From Oscarella lobularis (taxonomy: Eukaryota; Porifera; Homoscleromorpha; Homosclerophorida; Oscarellidae): a DNA stretch of 64,000 bases. Of this stretch, positions 25,384-36,529 are shown one piece after another. Numbering within the stretch: position 1 is the first letter of the stretch; every line of letters begins with the position of its first letter. Under the pieces are notes generated by a model. That model was not told the DNA's origin, ran no database searches, and saw only the letters and a list, made by a program, of their open reading frames with translations. The translations under genes and the position numbers were made by a program. The stretch spans positions 2,170,001 through 2,234,000 of the forward strand of contig NC_089176.1 of assembly GCF_947507565.1 (NCBI RefSeq). Direction: 5' to 3'.

Positions 25384-28300
25384 TCAATTCTCGCCGTACC
25401 TAAACGTCTTTTCCTTGAAGGCTTTCCAAAAGTGAATCAGAGACGAAACGACGATGAAAAGAATGAAGACGACATTCGACGCCAGAACCGCCACTTCCGC
25501 CGTCTCAGAAGCGTCGGTTCGATTCGTCATGCAATTGTAAGTGACGACGATCGTCAGCGACGCTCCAACGTCGGCCCAACTTTCCAAATTCCATCGAGTG
25601 AAACTCTGAAAGGGTTTTTTCGCGGCAATGTAGAACGCAAAGCCGAGTACGATCAGGTTAAATGGAATGGCCTGAACGTCCTTTTGACTGTGAGGAAAAA
25701 CGGACACGACTAAGGCAATCGAAAGCCGTCGAAACATGAGAAGCACGGTCATGAATTTCTGAAACGGTTTTTTGTAGCTAGAAAACAAGATGTTCGTCGC
25801 CGATTCGGAACGACCCGGCGGTAAAGTGTTCCGCCTCCTCAGCAGACATAGAAAAAGCAAGGGAATGAAAGCGATGTAAGCTACAGTTACAATAATCGCG
25901 ATTGCGAAGAGAACGTTGTATTCGGTCGACGAGCAGTCCATCCACGGATAGGCCTTCATGATCGGATGGGGCAAGTGGGGATTCGTCTCGCAGGGAAGCA
26001 GGAGTTTGATCACGCAGCTTGCGATTGGAAAATAGAAGATGTTCAGAAGAAGAAGTAGGTATTCCTTTGCTTTTCGATTGGCTTTTCTGTAAAAGCGATT
26101 CTGCTCTTGACGTCGATTGTGCAGTTTCGACGTCATCACTTTGATGCGATAGTCGACGAGACAAGCGAAGTATCCGACGGTGCCTCCCGCGAGAGGAAGA
26201 AAGACGAGAAATAGAAGACGACCGACGGGTGAGTAAATAACCGGAATCGAGCACGAGAGCTCGTAAAAGTTTAAATTTGCGAGGTTTTTGATCCACTTTG
26301 CCGCTGTGAAGAGCCGAAGCTTGGTAAGCGTCGATGCGAAGGTACAGTATTTGCACTTCACTTCCAAACTCGTCACGTTAAGCGAATTCAGCACTTGAAC
26401 GTACATAATCGATATGAAAACGAAGGCGTGTATCGTTTTCAGTCGAGCGACTGCCGCTAGAAGAAGCAAGGAGCAGTAGACCTCCGTCATCCATCCCGGA
26501 ATCAGGTGAAAAAATCCAAAGCAAACAACGATCGCCGACAAAACGACGAAGGTAAGTATAGTGACGAATTTCACGAGTTTGGGCGTGCAAACTCGCGTGC
26601 ACGATCCTTTGACTCGGTTAATGATCCACGTCGTAAGGCAGAGTCCGGTCGCGGCGGCGACGATTCCTCCTATTATGGCTCGATTACGGGAAACGCTCTG
26701 GCACAGCTGGCACTTGTGCCCGTCGTGGTAGAATCCTTTCTTGCATTGCGAACACAGTCGACCGGTTGCGTTGCCGCCGCAAATGCAGCTCGAGTCGCAC
26801 CACGATCTCGTTCCGCTTTCGTCGAGCCAGCACGTGCAGCGACCGGTTGGGTTGCACGGATACGTGTCGGCGTAGACGGAGTTGCACTGAATGAGATCGG
26901 TCATGTTTTCCGGACTGGGAATGGGGTGCGCGTTCTCGTGCATTCGCGCGGAGCTGTTCCGCGCGTCGCCGTGACTGCAGTCGGCGTGATTTGGGCACTT
27001 TCGACAGTGTCCGTTTAGTCCGTAGAAACCAGGTAAGCACTCGCAGTACTGCTTTCCGTAATAGTCGCTGTCGATATCTAACACTCCGTTTGTGGGCGTG
27101 AGGATTATCTGCGGACACTGATAGGACAGGTTTTCGTTTCTCTGCATTGTTGTGTTGCTCGGTCGGGCTATTTTTGGCAAAGGTTGCATTCTTGATTTCG
27201 GTTTCAGTTTCGGATTGCCTTGTAAGTTTATTTCTTTAATTCTCGGAAGCAGATGAATGTCTTCAGGGATGTAACCATTTAGGCTGTTGTTCGAAAAGTC
27301 GATTGTTTGAATGTTATACTGCATTTGGGTAAGATATGGGAAGCGGCCTTCCAGTGAGTTATTTGCAAGGCGAATGGCGACCATTTTCTCCAGTCCGTAC
27401 CAAAGCAGTTTCTCTAGCGTTCCTGAAAGTCTTGTCGATTCGAAATTGAATGTCAGAATCGAACCATTCTTTTTTGTCTTGCACCGATCATAGTCGTGCT
27501 CTTTGCAGATTTTAGGGATGAATAGGTGCTGAAGTCGAGTTGTGTTTAGGCCTTGAAAAGGGTTGTGACTAAAGTCAATGGTCTCTATCGCCGGCAAGTG
27601 AGTCTCAGTCGGGTGAGTGGCGAATTTTGTAAATTGATTGCGTGAAAAGTCGATGTAATACACATATGAACCCCTTAGCATAGACGTCGGTATCTCTCCT
27701 TGTAGACCATTTCTACGTATATCTATAACTTTTAGACTTGGAGGAAATTGAACATTTTTTGGCAGAGTGCCACTTAGCTGGTTATGAGCAATTTCAAAGA
27801 GTTCGAGTTTTTTAAACCGTGAAGCAAAATCGTAAGGCAGCTGACCCGTTAGCTCGTTATTCTCCAGCAAAGCAAATTTTAGTTTAGACATAGCGTAGAA
27901 AAGATTGAGTGATCCCTTTAGTTGTAGAAAACTAAAGTCGATAGCGTAAAGATTGGTCAGTTGTTTGATTGACGTCGGCAGTCTTCCCCTTATCTTTGTA
28001 GCTTCTATAGTCAAAACTTGCAAGCAAAACAAATTTCCAATTTCTTTGTCAATCGTTCCGTTTAGTTTTGTATGGCCAATTTCTAACATTGTTAGGTTTT
28101 CATATCCCGCAAGCGTTTTCCACGGAACGGGTCCAAAAATTTTTGTTCTTTTTAGAACGAGGCTTTGTATAGGCAGAACTTTTTGAGGGAGAAAATCAGT
28201 TAACAATCCTGTTAACTCATTTCCCTGCAGATTTAGCTTTGATAACTTTGTCAAATTCCAAATAAAAGGCTCCAGGGCTCCCCGTAGATTATTAGAAGCA

Positions 28301-28717
28301 AGATAAATTTCAACAACGTAATTTTTGTTTGACACGTAGATTCCTTCCCAGCTGCATAGTGGCTTAGAGGTATTCCAATTTTTATTATTGTGCCAATGCC
28401 TCCCGTTAGTCCGTTCGTAAAATTTAATAAGTATTGCTCGTTCTCTATACCGAAACAAAAAGTTGGTAGCTAGATATCGCTTTGGTGTTAGTTTTACTTA
28501 GCAACGTGGCTTCTGCTCTCCGTTTTAGTATCCTGAAACGCTGTTCAAAAAGAAAAATGATTACAGACAAATACAGTGGGTTATGCGAAGAGAGAAAACC
28601 TGGTTGGTCTTGACAAATTGGAGATTGTGGAAATTTTGGGCATGTCCTTGTAGTAGCTAGACGAAGGGTAATAGAAAGAACAAACACTGCTGAGACACTT
28701 TTCCAGGTTTGTGACAT
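25384..28717 (-). CDS. leucine-rich-repeat, cysteine-rich, multipass membrane protein (paralogue 1)
   Basis: Three exons: 28600-28717, 28498-28540 and 25384-28444, with matching phases (1, then 2), encoding 1,073 residues. The 43-base middle exon is supported by phase and by the paralogue's N terminus. The order is a signal peptide (1-22) and a leucine-rich-repeat cap (ERAILIKFYERTNG, then W..NW, C.WEG). About a dozen LRRs follow up to about residue 450, then a cysteine-rich EGF-like neck (CECLPGFYGLNGHCRKC, later CSQCKKGFYHDGHKC). From about 645 there are roughly nine or ten hydrophobic segments. The membrane part has N.ES..D......T.V.TYNC near its end and resembles, from memory, multipass modules joined to cysteine-rich ectodomains in many protists and invertebrates. 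A receptor role is an inference; the ligand and signalling mode are unknown. Confidence 0.75.
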
Positions 28718-28937
28718 TGGTAGGTCGATGCTCCTAATCTAAAAGGCGTTCAAAGTTTGCACTGAACACCCTTACGCATTGCTCTTAAAATAAATACAGC
28801 CAAGCTGAAAGAGAATGAATCGGTCCAAGTGCCAAATCGAAAACACCAGAGATATCAAGGCAGTAGTCACGTGCTGCTAAATCATTCTCCTCTGCATTGC
28901 ACTAACAAGCAAACTATCATGCATATGTCATCAGAAT

Positions 28938-31900
28938 CTACTCAAGGTTTTTCATCATGTATCGGTTGCGTTTGAGTAATTTTTCTTTTCTCAGCTTCCA
29001 CAAATGGATCAAAGTACAGCATGTAATAGAGATCAGAAAGCAGAAATTGATCACGAGCACAAAGATTTCCGACATTTCAGACGTCTGCAAGCGATCGCGA
29101 CTCGTCATGCAGTTGTACGTAATTATAATGGTAAGAGAAGCCAATACGTCAATCCAGCTTTCCAGATTCCGTTTGGTGTAGCTGACAAATGGCTTTGCAG
29201 TAGCGATAAAATAGGTAAATCCAAACATTACCAAATTGAATAAAATAGCCTGAATGTTGTGATGAGGTGATGGGAAGCTGGAGATTATTGCAGCAAGAGC
29301 GAGACTTCGAATCATTAATACAACGGCCATGTATTTCTGATACGGCGTCTTGTAAAAACGCAGCAGAACGTCGAGGTACGACTTGCACAGGCGCCTTCGT
29401 ATTTGCCTTACACTCGTGGCATCGGCTCTTTTCTTGAGCAAATATGCCATGACTAAGGGAACAAGAACGATATAGGCGACAGTAAGTAGCGCGCCGAGGA
29501 CGACGAGCGTTTTGTGTTCGGTAGAGGAACACTTGATCCATGGGTATGCTTGCATATACTTGTCTTCTGTTCCAGGATTTATTTCGCATGGCAGTAGAAC
29601 CCGAATGACTTGATTGGAAACAGGGTAATAGAAGATCGTGAAAAAAACGAGGAGTTGTTCCTTAGATTTTCTTTTAACTAGCTCCATTAGATGCTTTTTT
29701 CTTGTATTTTTCACAGGTACTGGTTGCTTGTTCATCAATAACACATCCGCCGCGTAGTTTAGGATTCGGCCAAGGAAGCCGAGCACGCTGCCGACAATAG
29801 GAACCGACGCAAGAAGGACGAGTCGCCCAATTGGTGTAAACAACATCCGAAATGTACAAGATAAGCCGTAGAAGTTGAAATTTAGCAAGTTTCTAATCCA
29901 ATGAATTGCGTGGAGAAATTTCATTTTTTCCAGAGCTGTGGCAAACGAACAATATTGACAATCGACGTGCAGTTCGGTAACGTGAAGAGAATGGAGAACT
30001 TGGATATACATAACCAGAGTAACAGCAAATGATCTGATTTTCTTTAGGCGACCAAACACTGTCAGAAGAGTAAAGGTACAGTAAACTTCTACAATCGAGG
30101 AAGGTATAACGCTCAATGCCCCAAATAAAACAATGCCAATCGTCAAGAAAAGAAAGAGGGCCAAATTGATTCGTTTTAGCCTCTTTCTAGTCCAACAAGA
30201 TCTTCTCGACGGCGACCAGTTCTGTAGTTTATTTAGTATCCAAGCCACTAGTAGGACAACCAAAATACCGGCGATTGTTCCTCCTAATGCTGCTTTTTGA
30301 TAAGTCGTCTCGTCGCACCGATGGCAATTTGGACCCGAACGGTAGTAGCCTTCACGACACCGAGAACATAGGCGTCCATACGAGTTGTTGGTGCACAAGC
30401 AAGTCTCGTTGCAAGACGCAGTTGTACCGTCTTTGTTTAAACTGCAAGTGCAGTTTCCGTGAGGATTGCATCGAAAAGAATTCGTATACACTGAATCACA
30501 CACAATCAAACTGCTCATATTGCGAAAATGGGGAGCTGGGTAGGTGTTATTGTACATGTATAGAAGGCTTTCTGCTTCTTTACCAGGACATTTAGCATAC
30601 TTGTACTCTTCGCACGATTTGCAGTTGCCGTGCTGCCCGAAGAAGCCATCGCTGCACCGACACAGTTGCTTTTTGTAGTAAGTACTGTCGACGTAAAGTA
30701 CACCGTTTGTGGGTTTTATCGCGATTTGAGGGCACTGATAGTGCAAATCTTCGTCCATTTGAGTCACTTCGTAGTTTAACTCGGCAATGCTCGGAAACGG
30801 ATCTGTTATATTTTTGGCTAAAAGCCACTTGTTTCCTTGCAAGTTTAGAACCTTAATTGCTCGAAGTAGACTAATCTCTTCGGGGATATCCCCAGTGATA
30901 TTATTATTTGTCAAATCAAGAACCTCCATAAAGGACTGCGCGAATTGAGGTTTGGGTATATTTCCCGTTATGTTGTTTTTTGACAGACGCATTGAAACAA
31001 GGTGATTAAAGCCGAACCAAAGCAACTGCGATAATTCTCCTGTGAGACCAGTGTAAGCGAAATTAAATTGAAAAATAGGGGATTTTTTGTGGGCAATTGG
31101 CTCTATAAATAACTGACGCAGTCTTTCTGTTGTGAGATTCCAAAACAAATTGTGACTAAAATCCAACACTTCAAGAAAAGGCATATTAGCAGACGTTATT
31201 TCTGAAGTCATGGAGGTAATTTGGTTGTTTGACAAATCCAAGAATTTAAGTTTTGAACATTGTAGCAAAGACGCTGGTACTGTTCCAGTTATGTAATTAT
31301 GTCTGGCATCAAAGAACGTCAAGTTTAGCGGATAAACGGCTTTGGGCAATGTTCCAGTAATTGCATTGTTTCCTATTTGAAGTACCTTGAGGCTTCTAAA
31401 CGTTGCATTTAGGTCGAATGGTAATTCGCCATGAATTCTGTTGCTTTCTAATATGAGGTATTCCAGATTATTGAGGGAGTAAAGATCCTCAATGCTCCCA
31501 GCCAAATTACACATACTAAGATCCAATGAATAAAGATTTTTTAGTTGCCTTATGTTTGCGAGAAAAGATCCACCTAAATCAACTCCTTCAACTGTTAATA
31601 CTTGCAAACATCTCAGTTTGTTCACTAAAGAAGAATTCTTTTTTCCTTTTAATTTGCAGTGATTTAGTTGAAGATAAGTTAGATTTTCGTATAGAGCCAA
31701 ACTTGTCCAAGGAATGGAACCTTCGACTCCAGTGGCAGACATCTGCAGTGTCATAAGAGGTAATTTTTTAGACGGCAGAAAACAACTCAGTGATCCTTTT
31801 ATGTAGTAGTTGTGGAACAGAGTCAAAAATCTCAAATCTTGGAGTTCCCAAATGGATTTCACATCGCAAATATTTCCCGATAGAGAATTATATTGAAGAT

Positions 31901-32320
31901 CTAGGCCAAACACAAAACCATCGTTGGACGCGATGACTCCTTTCCAGCAGTAAAACGGGCACGCCGTATTCCAGTGGCGTGCATCATTCCAGTTAGGTCC
32001 ATTAAGTTGATTGAAGACGTTTAAAAGAATTTTTCTTTCACGCTGAAGGCGACTCGTTGAAACTGAATTTCCTGAGTAGGCTTCGCTTTTGCATTCGTTG
32101 GCAGAGCAGCTAACGTCTTTCGAACAGGAAAGAATTCAGTGAATATATCATAGCGTCGTGCGCGCGTGGGTTGTGTTTTAGGCCATGCATTTCCCTGCCA
32201 CTTACTGTTTGCCATATCTTCTAGTCCTTTGTGAGGTAGCCAGAACGTCTCATACCGAGGACAATGCTGAAGAGCCAAATGGAAAACAGCGGCAAGGTAG
32301 ATAAATTTGAGGTAGTGCAT
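28938..32320 (-). CDS. leucine-rich-repeat, cysteine-rich, multipass membrane protein (paralogue 2)
   Basis: Two exons: 32206-32320, ending in a strong GTAAGT donor, and 28938-32071; phase 1 matches and the product is 1,082 residues. It starts with a signal peptide (MHYLKFIYLAAVFHLALQ). It has the same order as its neighbour: an LRR cap (ERKILLNVFNQLNGPNW), LRRs, a cysteine-rich neck (CRCSDGFFGQHGNCKSC, CSRCREGYYRSGPNC) and a multipass membrane part from about residue 630. The two genes lie head to tail and share motifs along the whole length, such as YQCPQI, PTNGVL, ESW.DV.ASLTI and TYNCMT. They are clearly divergent in DNA, so the duplication is much older than that of the large secreted genes. 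The longer reading from a GTG upstream of 32320 was not used because ATG at 32320 gives a clean signal peptide. Confidence 0.75.
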
Positions 32321-32705
32321 TGCTTCACCTCGCACTACGCGCTATCATAAATCGAGGCCGCGAGCTGACTGAAAGCCGCGCCTGCGCTTCAACCAGCGCT
32401 GCACCTTTTACAGGTGTGCCGCCAAGTGGGAGGTGCTCTTTCCCGCGCACCTCAGAATTTAAAATTTGACATAATGAAAGCCGTTTCAAAGAGAACGGCT
32501 CTATAACTTGAAGCGCTAGCTATGGGCTCGTTAGTGCGAGAAGTGAGGTGATTATTTTTTGATTAATTAAAAAGACCTAAGAAATGGCACCGACCTATCA
32601 CATGCAGCAAAGGATCGAGTAAGTTGGATGTATACGATGCGATCTCGGAATTATTTATGAACGCATGCGCTTCTGCTTCTTTAGTACGTTACCTGAGAAA
32701 CAAGG
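32321..32705. promoter_or_regulatory. divergent intergenic region between LRR paralogue 2 and receptor G1
   Basis: The two start codons point away from each other across 385 bases, so both promoters must lie here or in untranslated exons. A probable 5' untranslated intron of G1 runs from 32619 (GTAAGT) to 32684 (CTTTAG). Matching introns precede G2, G3 and G4 (36431-36504, 40008-40082 and 43766-43839). No core promoter motif was recognised. Confidence 0.45.
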
Positions 32706-35700
32706 ATGACTGTTTCTGCCGCCGCGTTGCTGCTTTTTCCTGTTCTTTTTTCGTCTCAGTCGTCGGCTTCAGCACTGAAAAGCACGCCTGTGATCCACAT
32801 CGGTACTATTCGCCTAAATTCAGGCGGGTTACTCCTATGATGATTAACGCAGTTACGGACAATGAGGACAGCGTCTTTCTCTCTCACCTTGACTTGATTT
32901 TGGAGAGAATACAGGGCAGCTTTCCGATACAAACGACTCGAAGCCACAAAGGTAGCTTACAATAACAATCATGGCCGCGGCTGCCGGCCGTTCGTTGTCT
33001 AGTTAGCCGTCTGTACGTCTAGATTGTTCCGTTCCGAATGATTCGGCTCTTTCGCTGCATTTTACGACTACCTGTTTGCCGTCCGGCTATACGTCTCTTC
33101 CTGTCCTATCAGTTGCATCTGGGGAAAGGCGGTGGCTGGTTGGAATGGGGAATCTGGGCGTGGGCCAAATAAGGGCAGCCTTCGCATTAGCTAGCCACAG
33201 CAGATGGAAGAGACTAGAACTTTGGACCGACGATGACGACGGTAAGCATGTCTTCGAAGCACGCGTACATTTTCAGGCTGAAAACGGCAATATACATGTA
33301 GTTATACCACTCTTCCTGCGCTTGGCATCGGATTCCTCGTCGGGATCGACTATTCGTCACCTGCGGACCCTGAACGAGACGAAGCGCTCGCTACCAAATA
33401 CATATGATGCAGAAGCCATCATCGTTCACTGCTTGAGTTCCTCTTGCTTCAAAACATTCCAAATGGTAATGTATAGGGAAGTAACACTCGAAACTGTTCT
33501 CTGCACTCTAGATGTGTTCCGCGTGGAGCGATGCAAATGTGAAATGGATCTATACGGAAGATGTCACCCGATTATTAGTGCGTTAATTTGCGTCTACGGA
33601 TGCATGAGAGTATTCTTATTTTCAGGCATCGAAGAAGCAGTTTCGGTTTCCTGTTTATTCGTTTGGACTAGAACGAGTGTTTCCTCAGCACGATTGGCTC
33701 ACGCAGCAGAAGAACATCTCAGACGCGTGCGGATGCTTGCTGTCGAGATGTCCGGCAGATTTCACCCAATGGACAGCGGTAACAAAATGCCTTCTTGTCT
33801 TTGGCATGGAATGTGATCACTTGAATAGGCAACACAAGCTGATGTGTACGACAGTATCCTTTTCTTGAATCGTCTTGCGGATTACCGTACGTCGTCGCTG
33901 TCGACTCGCGTGATAAGAAAAATTGCGGAAGAGGTATTGGTTACTCTTCCCGACACATGCTTTGAAAGCGATCTTTCTGTCATGCAGGTTAGTCCATTGG
34001 CTGCAGGCGGTTCTATTGAATTGAACAATGACTTGAAAGGAAGACTTTATAATAATTACAACGTGATAGATTTAGCAGATCAGTTTCTTTCTAAGGTAGA
34101 AATTTTAAAATATTTCTAATTCAAACATGCTATGGCTATGGGTACCATAGGTTGGAATCCATGGAGAAAAAGGATTTTCTTCGACTAAGGAGAGAAGTAA
34201 AAGAGCTGCATTCAATTTTCCGAATTGTACTGCAGTGAAAGGACCTCCGTATCATTTTCGAATTGGCACAATAGAGGTACATGCATGTAGAGGCGCAAAG
34301 TAATTTCGATTTCACACAATGAGTATCTTAGGAACCACCATTACTGTTTTACAACAAAAACGGCAGCTTCACGGGACTAATTGTTGATTTGCTGGACAAA
34401 CTAGGAGACGCCATGGGCTTCACTTACGAACTTGTTGTGGCTTCCGATGGTAAATACGGAACTTTTACTGAGCATGCTGATGGTAGTCCTACCACCGCTA
34501 ACGGTCTAGTGAGCGACGTCGCAAATTGCGTAAGAATAGTCTATAGAAGGACTTATTAGTAATGTCGTTGTATTCAGAGAGTGGACATTGGTGCTGCCGC
34601 CATGGCAATAACTGCCGATCGGGAAAAGTACATAGAATTCACGAAGCCTTGGATGGATTACGGATTGACTCTTCTTGGACCAAATCCTCGTCCTGTGGAT
34701 CCTGGCCTATTGTCATTTTCTGATCCTTTCACTCCTGAAACGTGGCTAGCAATTGTTGGCCTACTTCTAGTGGTGTCCGTACTACTACCTATTCTTCAAT
34801 ACGTTGCTCCTAAAGAACTGCAAAACGAAGACGAGGAAACTCACATTCTTCCGTCATTCCTTGACAAACTATACAATTCATTTTGGTTCTTCTTTACAAC
34901 TGCTATGCAACAAGGACCAGACGGTGCCTTTTTTCTGCCCGGAAAACTTCTCTACGGTGCCTGGTATTTTTTCATTCTTATAGTCATTTCCTCATACACC
35001 GCCAATCTGGCTGCTTTTCTTACTCTCCAAAACATTCCTACTACGATTAACTCTGTCGACGACTTGGCATCTCAGACCGAAATTCTCTACGGCACCGTCA
35101 AAGACTCGGCAGTGGAAGCCTTTTTCGCTTTTTCTGACGTTGACGTCTATCGAAAAATGAGTAAACAGATGCAGATTGAAAGAGAAGACGCAATGGTGGA
35201 AAACAGTTCATATGGAATAGATCGCTCACGGGATTGGGAAACTTTCGGCGATTACATTTTCATATGGGACTCGCCTGTGTTAGAATACTTTGCAGGTTTG
35301 AAACCGTGCACCGCGCGAATAATAGGACGCACGTTCTACAAAAGAGGCTACGGTATCACTATGCCAAAGGGCGTGCCATATCTCGAAGATTTCACACTGG
35401 AAATATTGAAACTTCGCGACAATGGGTGGATTACGCAGAAATCTGTAAAGTGGCTAACGACATCTAATTGCCCAAGCAGTGCCGCAAGTTCGGAAACTGT
35501 TTCTATAACTGTGCGGCAGTTGGCTGGCGTGTTTGTCATTTCGGGCGCATTCATTTGTGTTGCGATTTTGGCAGCTATCGTGCAAAGATACATCGTCGGT
35601 TACAAAGTCTTCAGTTTGAAAGAAGCTGAAGGGAAGTCAAAAGATGAGGTACTATGGTAATAGACGTTATCGGTACTAACTTAGTCTTTGTACAGTGCAT

Positions 35701-35758
35701 ACTGCATAAGCCTTCTCTTTCTGAAGACGATGCTGCAGATCAAATCACAAGCGTGTAG
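32706..35758 (+). CDS. ionotropic glutamate receptor-like subunit G1
   Basis: Twelve exons: 32706-32802, 32853-32951, 33023-33241, 33302-33465, 33512-33577, 33626-33778, 33829-33933, 33988-34095, 34151-34276, 34332-34529, 34578-35648, 35696-35758; 822 residues. Signal peptide 1-23. An N-terminal periplasmic-binding-like domain (to about 340) precedes ligand-binding segment S1 from about 370 (PYHFRIGTIE). Membrane helix M1 is near 501-521. The pore loop has Q556 at the Q/R site (AMQQG). M3 carries SYTANLAAFLT (584-594), S2 follows, and M4 is near 760-780. Pocket residues: R460 is the canonical amino-acid arginine, A623/V624 replace the Ser/Thr pair of AMPA receptors, and D676 lies in FIWDSPVLE, as in the glycine-binding GluN1 subunit. 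C689 and C743 fit the conserved disulfide. The tail ends QITSV, a class I PDZ ligand. Predicted to be a cation channel subunit in the plasma membrane, with a glycine-like agonist preference. Confidence 0.85.
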
Positions 35759-36529
35759 GGTGCAATTACACTTGAGGTATATGTTGTGTGCTGCATTGTA
35801 CGTGCAGCACTCACTACTCTCACAGCGATTATCCAGAGATATTAGCCCGACTGCATTTCTAGTGAACCGAGCACTTTTTTTGAGGCTAATCAGCTCTTAC
35901 TAATACAGTTTGTGATAAAAAGACCGCCAACGAAAGTCTCTCTAGGTAATTCAGTGACTTTAATTGGCGGCTTGTTGACTCCGCGCTGAGCTATTATTAC
36001 ATCAGGTACAGTACTGTGTACATCCAATAAGCTTACTTGCCTCGTACTTTATTTGCCCTAAGGATGTGAGAGTTTGCTGAAGGAGGACATGAAGGATCTA
36101 TTTTTGTACGGTGCGGATCAGCGATTCAATGAACTTGAGCAATGGGCCACGCCTCCTTTTGCAGAGGTATGTCCAAATAGCTGTTTTTCGGTTGATTCAT
36201 GCTGAGGATCAGCAAAGATCATTAGGGGGTCGTTACCATAGCCTCGCGTTGCCAGGCCCTTCTCCCTGATCTCCCGTATAAAAAACACGGGAGGCAGGGA
36301 TCGAGCTGGCAACGCGAGGCTATCGAAAAAGGTGCTCAATTTATTTAAAATTATGTGAGTTCTCAAAGAGACATAAGAGATTTCCGCGTACTGAAAGAAG
36401 AGTAATTTTTGCATGCGGAGCTATCACCGCGTAAGTTAAGTGTCTACGTGGCGTTCCCACGCGCGCCTTTCTAAATTATGTATGACCGCATGCACTTCCT
36501 TTAGTAAACTTTGTTCCTGAGGCAGAAGG
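35759..36529. other. spacer between G1 and G2
   Basis: About 600 bases are repeated downstream of G3 (43173-43760) and G5 (50702-51290), so the duplicated receptor unit included its 3' flank. A fold-back element at 36238-36323 interrupts only this copy. The right end holds the 5' leader of G2 with its probable untranslated intron (36431-36504). Confidence 0.55.
36238..36323. repeat. 86-base fold-back element with 18-base inverted ends
   Basis: ATAGCCTCGCGTTGCCAG at 36238-36255 is exactly repeated inverted at 36306-36323, and the inner sequence also pairs in part (CTCCCGT with ACGGGAG). The equivalent spacers after G3 and G5 lack it, so it is an insertion. A TA on each side of the inner GCCTCG ends could be a target duplication. 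It looks like a small non-autonomous transposon (MITE). Confidence 0.75.

Noticed and set aside
26506-27018. 170-residue plus-strand frame inside LRR paralogue 1
   Set aside because: Opposite strand of a well-supported coding exon, with no signal peptide, splice partners or match in paralogue 2.
32803-32852. A 20-25 base intron between exons 1 and 2 of the receptors
   Set aside because: Such a short intron is implausible. A nearby acceptor gives a 50-54 base intron with the right phase in all five genes.
33076-33816. A single 246-residue open frame on the plus strand
   Set aside because: It reads through exons 3-6 of G1 and their introns in changing frames; the spliced model agrees with all four paralogues and gives receptor-like protein.
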